DNA from: Flammeovirgaceae bacterium UBA2366
Lineage (GTDB): Bacteria; Bacteroidota; Bacteroidia; Cytophagales; Cyclobacteriaceae
Assembly (NCBI GenBank): GCA_002344065.1
Contig: DDTK01000008.1
Location: forward strand, 10,619-74,618
DNA length: 64,000 nt
Direction: 5' to 3'
In this document: positions 1 to 8,647 of the stretch, piece after piece
Layout of the letters: each line of letters begins with the position of its first letter
Position numbering within the stretch: the stretch's first letter is position 1
Notes under the pieces: generated by a model
What the model was told of the DNA's origin: nothing
The model's database searches: none
What the model saw: only the letters and a program-made list of their open reading frames with translations
Program-made: the position numbers and the translations under genes

Positions 1-1
1 C

Positions 2-703
2 TGTTTTGAATTTGCTTATATGGCTGCCAAAATTGCCATGGAACATATGACTCCGGTTATTTTGCTTACCGATGGCTATCTGGCAAACGGATCAGAGCCA
101 TGGAAATTCCCAAAGACTGCCGATATGCCTCCCATCAACTTAGAGGAAGCAAAGAAAAGCAATGGTGTGTATTACCCTTATGAACGCGATACGGAAAAGC
201 TTGCCCGGGGTTGGGCCGTGCCTGGCACACCTGGTTTTGAGCACCGCATTGGCGGTTTGGAGAAACAGGAGAAAACAGGAAATGTTTCTTACGACCCAAC
301 GAACCACGAAAAAATGGTACGCACCCGTGCCGAAAAAGTTGAGCGGGTGGCCAACTATATTCCTGACCTGGAAGTACAAGGCAACGGTGATGGCAAATTA
401 CTAGTGGTGGGTTGGGGCGGAACATTCGGTGGTTTGCGAACAGCGGTTACCGAACTTCAGCATGCCAATAAAAAAGTTGATTTTGTTCACTTCAACTATA
501 TTAATCCGTTACCTAAAAACACAAAAGCTATTTTTGAAAAATATAACAAAATAGTAGTGTGCGAATTAAACATGGGCCAGTTTGCTTCTTTGTTACGAAG
601 TAAATTCCCTGGTATGAATATTTTATCATATTCAAAAATCCAGGGACAGCCTTTTCTTGTTACTGAACTGAAAGAAGTTTTTATTGAACACCTAAAAGAT
701 TGA
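2..703 (+). CDS. korA: 2-oxoacid:ferredoxin oxidoreductase, alpha subunit (C-terminal part)
   Basis: Partial gene: the frame is open from base 2, so the start lies outside the window. The visible 233 residues match the C-terminal half of the full-length KorA at 47990-49879, including the MTPVILLTDGY stretch, the EHRIGGLEK motif and the final NMGQ and GQPF segments. With KorB it forms a TPP- and [4Fe-4S]-dependent enzyme that oxidatively decarboxylates a 2-oxoacid (probably 2-oxoglutarate) to the acyl-CoA and reduces ferredoxin in the cytoplasm. The gap to korB is 3 bp, so the two are co-transcribed, and nuoA follows korB at 2 bp. Substrate specificity cannot be read from this fragment. Confidence 0.93.
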   Translation, partial: CFEFAYMAAKIAMEHMTPVILLTDGYLANGSEPWKFPKTADMPPINLEEAKKSNGVYYPYERDTEKLARGWAVPGTPGFEHRIGGLEKQEKTGNVSYDPTNHEKMVRTRAEKVERVANYIPDLEVQGNGDGKLLVVGWGGTFGGLRTAVTELQHANKKVDFVHFNYINPLPKNTKAIFEKYNKIVVCELNMGQFASLLRSKFPGMNILSYSKIQGQPFLVTELKEVFIEHLKD

Positions 704-706
704 TCT

Positions 707-1735
707 ATGGAAGCCCTTGCCGATATACCAAAAGCTTATACCAAAAAGGATTTTGAAAGCGACCAGTTAGTACGGTGGTGTCCGGGATGTGGAGATTACT
801 CTATTTTATCGGCCATGACCAATGCATTGCCCCAACTGGGAATACCTCGTGAAAATTTTGTTTTCGTTTCAGGCATCGGGTGTGCAGCCCGGTTTCCTTA
901 TTACATGAATACCTATGGCTTTCATACCATTCATGGTCGCGGACCAGCAGTGGCAACGGGTGTTAAACTTGCCAATCCTAAACTAAGTGTTTGGGAAGTA
1001 CAGGGCGATGGTGATGCGTTAGCTATTGGTGGCAATCATTTCATCCATGCTTTGCGCAGAAATATTGATATCAACATTCTTCTGTTTAATAATGAAATCT
1101 ACGGATTAACGAAAGGGCAATACTCCCCCACCTCTCCCACCGGATTGGTTACAAAATCTACTCCTTATGGATCGGTTGAAAGACCTTTCCATGCCGCTGA
1201 ACTGGTGATTGGTGCGCAAGGAACATTTTATGCCCGTACGATTGATACCAATCCAAAATTAATGACCGAAATTTTTGTGCATGCCGCAAAACACATAGGC
1301 ACATCATTGGTTGAAGTATTGCAAAATTGTGTCATCTTTAACGATGATGCACATGCCGGTGTAACGGCCAAGCAAAATCGTGATGACTTCCAGTTGCATG
1401 TAAAACATGGTCAGCCATTATTATTTGGCAAAGACAACAAAAAAGGCATCCGTTTAAACGGATTAAAACTAGAAGTGGTGACGTTGAGCGAAAATGGTAT
1501 CACCGAAAAGGATATACTGGTGCATGATGCCAACAATGAAGATCCTGCACTTCACCTGATGCTTGCACGCATGGCCCCGCCACACTTCCCGATGGCGTTG
1601 GGTGTAATCCGTGAAGTACGGGCTAAAACCTATGATGAAGCAATCGCTGAAGAGCGCGAAAAAATAACTGAAAACGCTAAATACCATTCAGTCGATGATT
1701 TATTGAAGAGTGGTGAAACCTGGGAAATCAAGTAA
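707..1735 (+). CDS. korB: 2-oxoacid:ferredoxin oxidoreductase, beta subunit
   Basis: 342 residues, the usual length of the two-subunit KorB type. It binds thiamine pyrophosphate and the single [4Fe-4S] cluster. The cluster ligands are visible as CPGCGD near residue 25, GIGC near 58 and QNC near 206. The TPP/Mg motif is GDGDALAIGGNH near residue 104, followed by NNEIYGLTKGQYSPTS. It pairs with the upstream alpha subunit. The gene ends 2 bp before nuoA, which strongly suggests that the oxidoreductase and complex I are made from one transcript and that reduced ferredoxin is the electron donor to this complex I. That last link is inference. A paralogue of 348 residues lies at 49980-51026. Confidence 0.95.
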   Translation: MEALADIPKAYTKKDFESDQLVRWCPGCGDYSILSAMTNALPQLGIPRENFVFVSGIGCAARFPYYMNTYGFHTIHGRGPAVATGVKLANPKLSVWEVQGDGDALAIGGNHFIHALRRNIDINILLFNNEIYGLTKGQYSPTSPTGLVTKSTPYGSVERPFHAAELVIGAQGTFYARTIDTNPKLMTEIFVHAAKHIGTSLVEVLQNCVIFNDDAHAGVTAKQNRDDFQLHVKHGQPLLFGKDNKKGIRLNGLKLEVVTLSENGITEKDILVHDANNEDPALHLMLARMAPPHFPMALGVIREVRAKTYDEAIAEEREKITENAKYHSVDDLLKSGETWEIK

Positions 1736-1737
1736 GC

Positions 1738-2088
1738 ATGAGCAGCGAAGCCTTAATTATTTTTTTTCTGGGTGGTGTAGTTATGGTTGGTGCGGGAATA
1801 CTCGCATCCAACTTGCTTGCGCCCAAATCAAGCAATCTTCAAAAAGCTGAACCCTACGAATGCGGGGTGCCTACTCAAGGCACTTCGTGGATTCAGTTTC
1901 GGGTTGGCTATTACTTGTTTGCCATCCTCTTTCTCATTTTCGATGTAGAGACTGTATTTATCTTTCCATGGGCCGTGGTTATGAAAAAAGTCGGACTCTC
2001 AGCATTTATTGAAATTTTAATTTTCCTGATCATTCTTGGCCTTGGGTTGTTATATGCCTGGAAAAAGAAAGCATTGAAATGGGAGTAA
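1738..2088 (+). CDS. nuoA: NADH-quinone oxidoreductase subunit A
   Basis: 116-residue membrane subunit of complex I with three hydrophobic segments (about residues 5-27, 60-82 and 88-110). The family motif PYECGVP lies near residue 41, and QFRVGYYLFAILFLIFDVE follows, containing the acidic DVE of the second helix. First gene of an 11-gene nuo run; the end overlaps nuoB by 11 bases, a typical sign of translational coupling. It acts in the inner membrane near the quinone-binding junction. Confidence 0.97.
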   Translation: MSSEALIIFFLGGVVMVGAGILASNLLAPKSSNLQKAEPYECGVPTQGTSWIQFRVGYYLFAILFLIFDVETVFIFPWAVVMKKVGLSAFIEILIFLIILGLGLLYAWKKKALKWE

Positions 2089-2648
2089 ACCAAAACACCA
2101 TAGACCCACAGAAACACCAGGAACTTCTCAAAGAGTTTCCCGGAGAAGTTGTGCGTGGCCCGGGAAGTAACATCGTGATTACTTCCATAGACAGTGTTGT
2201 GAACTGGTCCAGGGCAAATTCACTTTGGCCCTTGGTATTCGGCACCAGTTGTTGCGCCATTGAAATGATGGCAACCGGTGCCAGCAGACATGACTGGTCA
2301 CGGTTTGGAACCGAGGTAGCACGCGCCACGCCACGCCAGGCCGACTTAATTGTTATTGCCGGAACTATCGTAAATAAAATGGCACCGGTACTAAAAAGAC
2401 TTTATGATCAGATGGCCGATCCGAAATATGTAATCGCTATGGGAGCCTGTGCAACCTCTGGTGGGCCATTCTATTATAATACCTATTCGGTGGTAAAAGG
2501 TGCTGATCATATTATTCCGGTGGATGTATACGTGCCCGGCTGCCCACCACGACCGGAAGCTTTGTTGTATGGCATCATGCAACTACAGAAAAAAATTAAA
2601 GGAGAATCGCTGGCCGAGCCCCGCGACCCGATGAAGGATTTTGTTTAA
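2079..2648 (+). CDS. nuoB: NADH-quinone oxidoreductase subunit B
   Basis: 189-residue peripheral subunit that carries cluster N2, the last iron-sulfur cluster before the quinone. The four expected cysteines are present: the adjacent pair Cys58-Cys59 in GTSCCAIE, Cys124 in MGACATSGG and Cys155 in PGCPPRPE. Arginine-rich N2-surrounding motifs (GASRHDWSRFG) are intact, so the subunit should be functional. The start lies inside nuoA. A perfect hairpin separates its stop from nuoC. Confidence 0.97.
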   Translation: MGVNQNTIDPQKHQELLKEFPGEVVRGPGSNIVITSIDSVVNWSRANSLWPLVFGTSCCAIEMMATGASRHDWSRFGTEVARATPRQADLIVIAGTIVNKMAPVLKRLYDQMADPKYVIAMGACATSGGPFYYNTYSVVKGADHIIPVDVYVPGCPPRPEALLYGIMQLQKKIKGESLAEPRDPMKDFV

Positions 2649-2657
2649 CCTCACCCC

Positions 2658-2687
2658 CCTCCCCTCTCCTAAAAAGGAGAGGGGAGG
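2658..2687. repeat. Perfect GC-rich hairpin between nuoB and nuoC
   Basis: A 13-base arm CCTCCCCTCTCCT (2658-2670), a loop of four A, and the exact reverse complement (2675-2687). No T-run follows, and nuoC starts 14 bases later, so an efficient terminator is unlikely. It may be an inserted REP-like unit, an mRNA-stability element or a subunit-ratio control. Confidence 0.85.
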
Positions 2688-2700
2688 TAACGGATACTAA

Positions 2701-3159
2701 ATGGATAACGAAGCGTTAAAAGAATTCATTCTGCAACGAGTACCTGAAGCTGAACTAGCTCAAGGTACTCAATACTTACAAGTTGTTGTTCCTGCTGAAA
2801 AAGCTTACACCCTCCTCTCCGAACTCAAATCCAATCCGCAAACTTCTTTCGACTATCTCTTCTGCGTAACCGGTGTTGACTGGCCACAGCACATGGAAGT
2901 AGTCTATCATTTAAAGTCTACCACCTTCAATCATATGGTGGTGGTAAAGGGCAAGATAAGTTCGCGGGAAAAACCGGAGATAGAAACAGTCTGTAAACTC
3001 TGGCGGACAGCCGAATTTCATGAGCGCGAAATATTTGATTTATATGGGATTGTTTTCAAAAATCATCCCGACCTGAGAAGGTTACTACTGACTGATGATT
3101 GGGTGGGTTACCCCATGCGAAAAGATTATGATGACCCTGTAAATATGATTGCCTACTAA
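2701..3159 (+). CDS. nuoC: NADH-quinone oxidoreductase subunit C
   Basis: 152 residues, a peripheral-arm subunit of complex I (30 kDa family). The signature region ERE(I)FDLYGI lies near residue 111, followed by HPDLRRLLLTDDW and a closing GYPMRKDY motif that binds near NuoD. It is a separate gene, not fused to nuoD as in enterobacteria. Its stop codon is directly followed by the nuoD ATG. Confidence 0.97.
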   Translation: MDNEALKEFILQRVPEAELAQGTQYLQVVVPAEKAYTLLSELKSNPQTSFDYLFCVTGVDWPQHMEVVYHLKSTTFNHMVVVKGKISSREKPEIETVCKLWRTAEFHEREIFDLYGIVFKNHPDLRRLLLTDDWVGYPMRKDYDDPVNMIAY

Positions 3160-4278
3160 ATGGAAGAAACCGTTTACAAAGAGCTGGAATCAGAAGAGTA
3201 CTTCATCAATATGGGGCCTCAACATCCGTCTACGCACGGAGTATTGCGCCTGGTGCTTTCACTCGATGGGGAAATCATTCGCAAAGTGGAGCCCCATATC
3301 GGGTACATCCATCGCTCAATAGAAAAAATGTGTGAACACGACAGCTACCAGCAAATCGTGCACCTCACCGACCGGATGGATTACCTTTCTTGCCACATCA
3401 ACAATGAAGCGGTTTGTCTTGGTGTAGAAATGGGTCTGCAACTGGAAGTGCCCGAACGGGTAAAAGTTATCCGCACCATTATTGGTGAACTTACACGACT
3501 ATCATCGCACCAACTTTGGTGGGGCGTAATGGGCATGGACTTAGGGGCCATCACAACTTTTCTATACGGCTTCCGCGATCGCGAATTAATAACGGATATT
3601 TTCGAAGAAACCTGTGGCGCACGACTCACCATGAATTACAATATTCCTGGTGGATTGATGTTTGATATCCATCCGAATTTTCAAAAGCGCACCAAAGATT
3701 TCATCACGTACTTTAAAAAGAAATTACCTGAATATGATGACCTGCTTTCCAATAACGTGATTTTCAGAGAACGGACGTTGGGCATTGGTAACCTGTCAAA
3801 AGAAGATGCCATTTCTTTTGGTGTTACAGGACCAACTGGGCGCGCCTCCGGATTTTCATGCGATGTACGAAAGCATCATCCCTACAGCGCTTACAATAAG
3901 GTTGAATTCAAGGAAATACTTCGCACCGAGGGAGATTGCTATGCCCGTTACCAATGTCGCATTGATGAAATGTGGGAGTCACTTTCTATTATTGAACAAC
4001 TGATCGACAACATTCCGGAAGGACCATACAAAGCCCCTACCAAGGCAGTAATCAAATTACCCAAAGGAGAGTTTTACCAGAAAGTTGAAACTGCGCGGGG
4101 TGAATTTGGTGTGTACATCATAAGCGAAGGACAAAAAAGTCCGTACCGTTTAAAGTTTCGTTCACCGGGCTTCAGTAACCTGTCGGCCCTTAACCACATG
4201 GCACAGGGCTGTAAAATTGCTGACCTCGTTGCCATTATGTCAACATTAGATTTAGTAATACCCGATATAGACCGATAA
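3160..4278 (+). CDS. nuoD: NADH-quinone oxidoreductase subunit D
   Basis: 372 residues, the 49-kDa subunit related to the large subunit of [NiFe] hydrogenases; it forms the quinone pocket with NuoB. Visible family signatures are MGPQHPSTHGVLR near residue 18, HIGYIHRSIEK near 46, the quinone-site tyrosine region, and C-terminal FSNLSALNHMAQG with DLVAIMSTLDLV(I)PDIDR. Length and ends are complete. It starts at the base after the nuoC stop and is followed by nuoH after 1 bp. Confidence 0.97.
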   Translation: MEETVYKELESEEYFINMGPQHPSTHGVLRLVLSLDGEIIRKVEPHIGYIHRSIEKMCEHDSYQQIVHLTDRMDYLSCHINNEAVCLGVEMGLQLEVPERVKVIRTIIGELTRLSSHQLWWGVMGMDLGAITTFLYGFRDRELITDIFEETCGARLTMNYNIPGGLMFDIHPNFQKRTKDFITYFKKKLPEYDDLLSNNVIFRERTLGIGNLSKEDAISFGVTGPTGRASGFSCDVRKHHPYSAYNKVEFKEILRTEGDCYARYQCRIDEMWESLSIIEQLIDNIPEGPYKAPTKAVIKLPKGEFYQKVETARGEFGVYIISEGQKSPYRLKFRSPGFSNLSALNHMAQGCKIADLVAIMSTLDLVIPDIDR

Positions 4279-4279
4279 C

Positions 4280-5365
4280 ATGAAGTGGCTCTACGACTTT
4301 TCCTATCTCACTCACGCCATCCATAAAGGATTATCGGAGCGATTTGAGCCGGGTACGGTGGTGATACTTGAAATGGTCATGGTAGGCGTTGCCTTCATGC
4401 TACTCTTTGCCGTTTTAGGATTGGTGTTAGTGTATGCCGAACGAAAAGTAAGTGCTGTGATTCAACAACGTCTTGGTCCGATGCGGGTGGGCAAATGGGG
4501 GACTGCACAGACGCTGGCCGATGTGGTCAAACTACTATTAAAAGAACCCCTGATCAATAAAGATGCTGATCGTTTTCTCTTCAACCTTGCGCCCTTTGTT
4601 ATCATGATCGCAGCCTTTATGGCCATTGCCGCCCTACCGTTTGCCAAAGGTTTACACGCTATCGATTTTGATATTGGTATTTTATATATAGCTGCAGTTT
4701 CATCATTGGGTGTAATTGGAATTTTATTAGCCGGCTGGTCATCCAACAATAAATATTCACTGATTGGTGCTATGCGTTCAGGTGCTCAGATTATCAGCTA
4801 TGAACTTTCGGTAGCGCTGTCACTCCTTACCATAGTGGTACTTACCGGAAGCTTGCAACTGAGTGTCATAGTAGAATCGCAGGCCGATGGCTGGTGGATT
4901 TTTAAAGGTCATATTCCGGCTATGATTGCCTTCCTGATTTTTCTGATCGCCAGCACTGCAGAAACCAACCGCGGACCATTTGATTTGGCAGAAGCAGAAT
5001 CTGAATTAACAGCAGGATTTCATACCGAGTATTCCGGATTGAAATTCGCCTTTTTCTTTCTGGCTGAGTTTGCCAACATGTTTATTGTGGCGGGTATTGG
5101 AGCAACTGTCTTCCTGGGAGGCTGGATGCCCTTTCACATCGGAACATGGGAAGGGTTTAATGCCGTGATGGATTTTATTCCTCCGATAGTGTGGTTCTTT
5201 GGCAAAGTTGGTTTTATGATTTTTCTAATGATGTGGTTTCGGTGGACGTTTCCACGGTTACGCATTGATCAGTTATTGACATTGGAATGGAAATATTTAC
5301 TGCCGATAAATCTGATGAACATTGTGCTGATGGCATTTTTAAGTTTGATGGGTTGGCATTTTTAG
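4280..5365 (+). CDS. nuoH: NADH-quinone oxidoreductase subunit H
   Basis: 361-residue membrane subunit with about eight hydrophobic segments, linking the peripheral arm to the proton-pumping arm. Signatures: AERKVSAVIQQRLGP near residue 53, the loop ETNRGPFDLAEAESELTAG near 229 and GFHTEYSG(L)KFA directly after. In this operon nuoH follows nuoD directly because nuoE, F and G are missing from the usual D-E-F-G-H order. Confidence 0.97.
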   Translation: MKWLYDFSYLTHAIHKGLSERFEPGTVVILEMVMVGVAFMLLFAVLGLVLVYAERKVSAVIQQRLGPMRVGKWGTAQTLADVVKLLLKEPLINKDADRFLFNLAPFVIMIAAFMAIAALPFAKGLHAIDFDIGILYIAAVSSLGVIGILLAGWSSNNKYSLIGAMRSGAQIISYELSVALSLLTIVVLTGSLQLSVIVESQADGWWIFKGHIPAMIAFLIFLIASTAETNRGPFDLAEAESELTAGFHTEYSGLKFAFFFLAEFANMFIVAGIGATVFLGGWMPFHIGTWEGFNAVMDFIPPIVWFFGKVGFMIFLMMWFRWTFPRLRIDQLLTLEWKYLLPINLMNIVLMAFLSLMGWHF

Positions 5366-5371
5366 CCACGA

Positions 5372-5411
5372 GCTTTTAGTTGCCAGCTTCCACCTGCTCG
5401 CAACTAAAAGC
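5372..5411. repeat. 12-bp perfect inverted repeat between nuoH and nuoI
   Basis: GCTTTTAGTTGC at 5372-5383 and its exact reverse complement at 5400-5411 with a 16-base loop. No U-tract follows. It occupies the only sizeable gap (68 bp) in this part of the operon, like the other hairpins at 2658 and 10126. Confidence 0.8.
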
Positions 5412-5433
5412 CGGTAGCTTGATTGATATAAAA

Positions 5434-5910
5434 ATGAAAAGTATAGTAAACTACTTTAAGGAAATCTTCTTCGGACTGAAGTCACTCGTTACCGGGCTTA
5501 GGGTGACAGGTCATTACTTTACCCATCCGAAAGAAATCATCACCCAGCAATATCCTGAAAATCGTGAGACACTTAAGATGTTTGAGCGCTTTCGGGGTGA
5601 AGTAGTGCTGTTGCACAATGAAAATAATGAACATAAATGCACGGGCTGTTCTGCATGTGAAGTAGCCTGCCCAAACGGAACCATTGAAATTATCCATAAA
5701 CGCGTGGATGTAGACGGACGAAAGGTAAAGGCACTCGACACGTTTGTGTATCATTTGCAAATGTGCACTATGTGCGGTTTGTGCATACCCGCCTGCCCTA
5801 CCGATGCCATTGTAATGGCCAATACGTTTGAGCATGCAGTTTTTGATCGGTCAAAGCTGACCAAAGTTTTGAATAATCCTGGTTCTAAAATTATGGACGG
5901 CATCAAATAA
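5434..5910 (+). CDS. nuoI: NADH-quinone oxidoreductase subunit I
   Basis: 158 residues from the ATG at 5434; an upstream TTG at 5380 in frame would add 18 residues translated from the hairpin and is unlikely. It is an 8Fe ferredoxin-like subunit that carries clusters N6a and N6b and passes electrons to N2. The two motifs are complete: Cys69, 72, 75 and 79, and Cys111, 114, 117 and 121. With NuoEFG absent, this subunit is the most likely entry point for electrons from a soluble ferredoxin (inference). Its TAA stop overlaps the nuoJ ATG by one base. Confidence 0.95.
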   Translation: MKSIVNYFKEIFFGLKSLVTGLRVTGHYFTHPKEIITQQYPENRETLKMFERFRGEVVLLHNENNEHKCTGCSACEVACPNGTIEIIHKRVDVDGRKVKALDTFVYHLQMCTMCGLCIPACPTDAIVMANTFEHAVFDRSKLTKVLNNPGSKIMDGIK

Positions 5911-6425
5911 TGGCAACGAGCGCAATCATATTTTACACAATTTCAGGAGTGATGATCCTCTTCTCCCTGCTGGCCGTTACCAGCCGTAGAATTCTTAGGG
6001 CTGCTATATACCTGCTCTTTGCATTGGCCGGAACAGCTGCCTTGTATTTTATGGTCGACTACCAGTTTTTAGCAGCCGTACAGCTTATCGTATATGCTGG
6101 TGGTATTGTAGTACTGATCATTTTCTCCGTATTGTTAACTACCCACATTAATGAGAAACTTGAAAAGCCGACCTGGGGCAAAGTATTTATTACAGCAACG
6201 CTTGCATTAGGAGGGTTGGTGCTTACGCTATTTATATTAACCAATCACGAATTTGTTTTAGGTACCAAGCCTTCAGCCGAAGCAACTGTGAGTGTTATTG
6301 GTGAACGCTTGCTGGGTTACCAGGCAGGTGGTTATGTGCTTCCATTCGAGGTAATCAGTATTTTATTGCTGGCGGCTATGATTGGTGCTATTGTTATCGC
6401 AAAACGTAACGCAACAAAATCATGA
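5910..6425 (+). CDS. nuoJ: NADH-quinone oxidoreductase subunit J
   Basis: 171-residue membrane subunit with five hydrophobic segments. The conserved helix around residues 48-75 (FLAAVQLIVYAGGIVVLIIF) contains the family tyrosine-glycine pi-bulge region. It starts within the nuoI stop codon and overlaps nuoK by four bases (ATGA), so translation is probably coupled. Confidence 0.96.
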   Translation: MATSAIIFYTISGVMILFSLLAVTSRRILRAAIYLLFALAGTAALYFMVDYQFLAAVQLIVYAGGIVVLIIFSVLLTTHINEKLEKPTWGKVFITATLALGGLVLTLFILTNHEFVLGTKPSAEATVSVIGERLLGYQAGGYVLPFEVISILLLAAMIGAIVIAKRNATKS

Positions 6426-6739
6426 TGGAACATGTACCCATATCACATGTTTTGATGGTTACGTCAACCATGTTTTTTATTGGCGCCTACGGCTTTCTTA
6501 CCAGGCGCAACCTGGTGACCATGTTAATTGGTGTTGAACTCATGTTGAACGCAGTGAATATCAACTTTGTGATTTTCGACCGGTACTTATATCCTGACCA
6601 AATAGAAGGTCATTTCTTTGCCTTGTTTATTATCGCCATAGCAGCGGCCGAAGCAGCCGTAGCCATTGCTATATTCATCAATCTGTACAGAAATATTCGC
6701 TCCATTGATGTGGAGAAGGTTGATAATATGAAATACTGA
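6422..6739 (+). CDS. nuoK: NADH-quinone oxidoreductase subunit K
   Basis: 105 residues with three transmembrane helices, matching the family. The two conserved membrane glutamates of the proton path are visible in IGVELMLNAVN (near residue 40) and AAAEAAVAIAI (near residue 76). A second ATG directly follows the first (6425), so the true start may be one codon later. It lies between nuoJ and nuoL with short spacing. Confidence 0.96.
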   Translation: MMEHVPISHVLMVTSTMFFIGAYGFLTRRNLVTMLIGVELMLNAVNINFVIFDRYLYPDQIEGHFFALFIIAIAAAEAAVAIAIFINLYRNIRSIDVEKVDNMKY

Positions 6740-6741
6740 CC

Positions 6742-8643
6742 ATGAGTTATTCTGTTACCATATTCATTCTGATACTTCCGCTTACCGTGTTTGTTTTGAA
6801 TGGATTGTTGAGTAACAAACTTTCACATCGGCTGGCCGGTTGGCTGGCAACCGGGAGTATGGGTATTGCTACAGTTCTTGCATGGCTCACGGCTTACAAC
6901 TATTTTTTTCAATCATCTTCTTACGAAAAACTAATTCCGTTTCAAATTACTTGGCTTCGGTTTACCGAAACCCTGCAAATTGATATGGGTATTTTACTGG
7001 ATCCCATTTCGGTAATGATGCTCGTAGTGATCACTACCGTTTCCCTGATGGTGTTTTTATACAGCATGGGGTACATGCAAGGCGAAAAAGGATTTATACG
7101 ATACTTCTCCTTCCTTTCCCTTTTCAGCTTCTCCATGCTGGGATTGGTGGTAGCTACCAACCTCTTTCAACTTTACATGTTCTGGGAATTGGTGGGTGTT
7201 TCATCTTATTTGCTCATTGGGTATTATTACGATAAACCTGAGGCGGTTGCTGCCGCAAAAAAAGCATTCATCGTTACACGTTTTGCCGACTTTGGCTTTC
7301 TCGTAGGTATTCTCCTGCTCTCCTACTACACAGGTACATTTGACTTTACCAAAATTACTAATCCAGAAAATGCCGCAATTGCCGGCATGACTGGAATCTC
7401 CTTTATGGGGTTGTCCGTTCTTACCTTGGCGCTCACACTCATCTTCATGGGTGGGGCTGGTAAATCAGCTATGTTTCCATTGCACATCTGGTTGCCGGAT
7501 GCGATGGAAGGTCCTACTCCTGTTTCTGCGTTAATACACGCTGCCACGATGGTTGTTGCCGGTGTGTTTCTGGTGGCACGCATGTTTCCGGTGTTTAGCT
7601 TTCATGCTCCTGAAGCGCTGGATGCTGTAGCCTTCATTGGTGCTTTCACGCTTTTGTTCGCGGCCATTATCGCCTGCACCCAAACCGATATCAAACGGAT
7701 ACTTGCCTTCTCCACCATGTCACAAATTGGGTACATGATGCTGGCGCTTGGTGTATCTGGTTACGGAAGTGAAGGACTTGGTTTTACCGCCTCCATGTTT
7801 CATTTATTTACCCATGCATTCTTTAAAGCCCTATTATTTCTCGGAGCCGGCAGCATCATTCATGCACTTCACAAAAATGATATCCGTGAAATGGGCAATC
7901 TGCGAAAGCACCAACCCATTACCCACATCGTATTTTTAATTGCCTGTTTGGCCATTGCAGGTATTCCTCCATTTGCCGGATTTTTCAGCAAGGATGAAAT
8001 CCTTTCGGCAGCCTTCGCTTCAAATCCCATTTATTTTGGCATTGCTGCATTGGCCGCAGGACTCACGGCATTTTACATGTTCCGTTTATACTTTCTGGTG
8101 TTCTGGGGCAATGAACGAACCTATGAACACTCGCCACACGAATCACCGGTACTTATGCTCATACCAATGATCGTGCTGGCGATTGGATCCATATTTACCG
8201 GATTCATTCCCTTTGGAAACTTTGTCTCATCTGACAGTCAACCACTACAGGCACATCTTAATGTAACGGTGGCCATCATTTCTGTTATGATGGCTATCCT
8301 GGGCATTACAGTAGCATGGATTTTTTATAAAAAGGAATCCCTTCTGCCTGAAAAAATATCCAACATGTCTGGTGCACTTTATCACACAGTGGTTCGGAAA
8401 TTCTACATCGATGAAATTTATCTTTTCATCACCAGGAAAATTATTTTCAATTTAATTTCACGGCCCATTGCCTGGTTCGATAGGCATATCATTGATGCAT
8501 TCATGGACTTCACTGCTACTGCCACCAATTGGGTCTCGAAGGAAATCAAGGGCCTACAATCAGGACAACTTCAACACTATGGCTATATATTTTTATCAGG
8601 AGTTATTCTTATAGTATTGGTCATGATTTTTACAAACACCTAA
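6742..8643 (+). CDS. nuoL: NADH-quinone oxidoreductase subunit L
   Basis: 633-residue antiporter-like proton-pumping subunit with about 15 hydrophobic helices and the long C-terminal lateral helix region. Signatures: ELVGVSSYLLIGYYYDKPEA near residue 149, the key lysine region KSAMFPLHIWLPDAMEGPTP near 246, SALIHAATMV and THAFFKALLFL. The length is complete. It follows nuoK by 2 bp and precedes nuoM by 4 bp. Confidence 0.97.
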   Translation: MSYSVTIFILILPLTVFVLNGLLSNKLSHRLAGWLATGSMGIATVLAWLTAYNYFFQSSSYEKLIPFQITWLRFTETLQIDMGILLDPISVMMLVVITTVSLMVFLYSMGYMQGEKGFIRYFSFLSLFSFSMLGLVVATNLFQLYMFWELVGVSSYLLIGYYYDKPEAVAAAKKAFIVTRFADFGFLVGILLLSYYTGTFDFTKITNPENAAIAGMTGISFMGLSVLTLALTLIFMGGAGKSAMFPLHIWLPDAMEGPTPVSALIHAATMVVAGVFLVARMFPVFSFHAPEALDAVAFIGAFTLLFAAIIACTQTDIKRILAFSTMSQIGYMMLALGVSGYGSEGLGFTASMFHLFTHAFFKALLFLGAGSIIHALHKNDIREMGNLRKHQPITHIVFLIACLAIAGIPPFAGFFSKDEILSAAFASNPIYFGIAALAAGLTAFYMFRLYFLVFWGNERTYEHSPHESPVLMLIPMIVLAIGSIFTGFIPFGNFVSSDSQPLQAHLNVTVAIISVMMAILGITVAWIFYKKESLLPEKISNMSGALYHTVVRKFYIDEIYLFITRKIIFNLISRPIAWFDRHIIDAFMDFTATATNWVSKEIKGLQSGQLQHYGYIFLSGVILIVLVMIFTNT

Positions 8644-8647
8644 GATT

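Noticed and set aside
5380..5433. TTG start giving NuoI 18 extra residues
   Set aside because: The extra segment lies in the inverted repeat and is not NuoI-like; the ATG at 5434 gives the normal N terminus.
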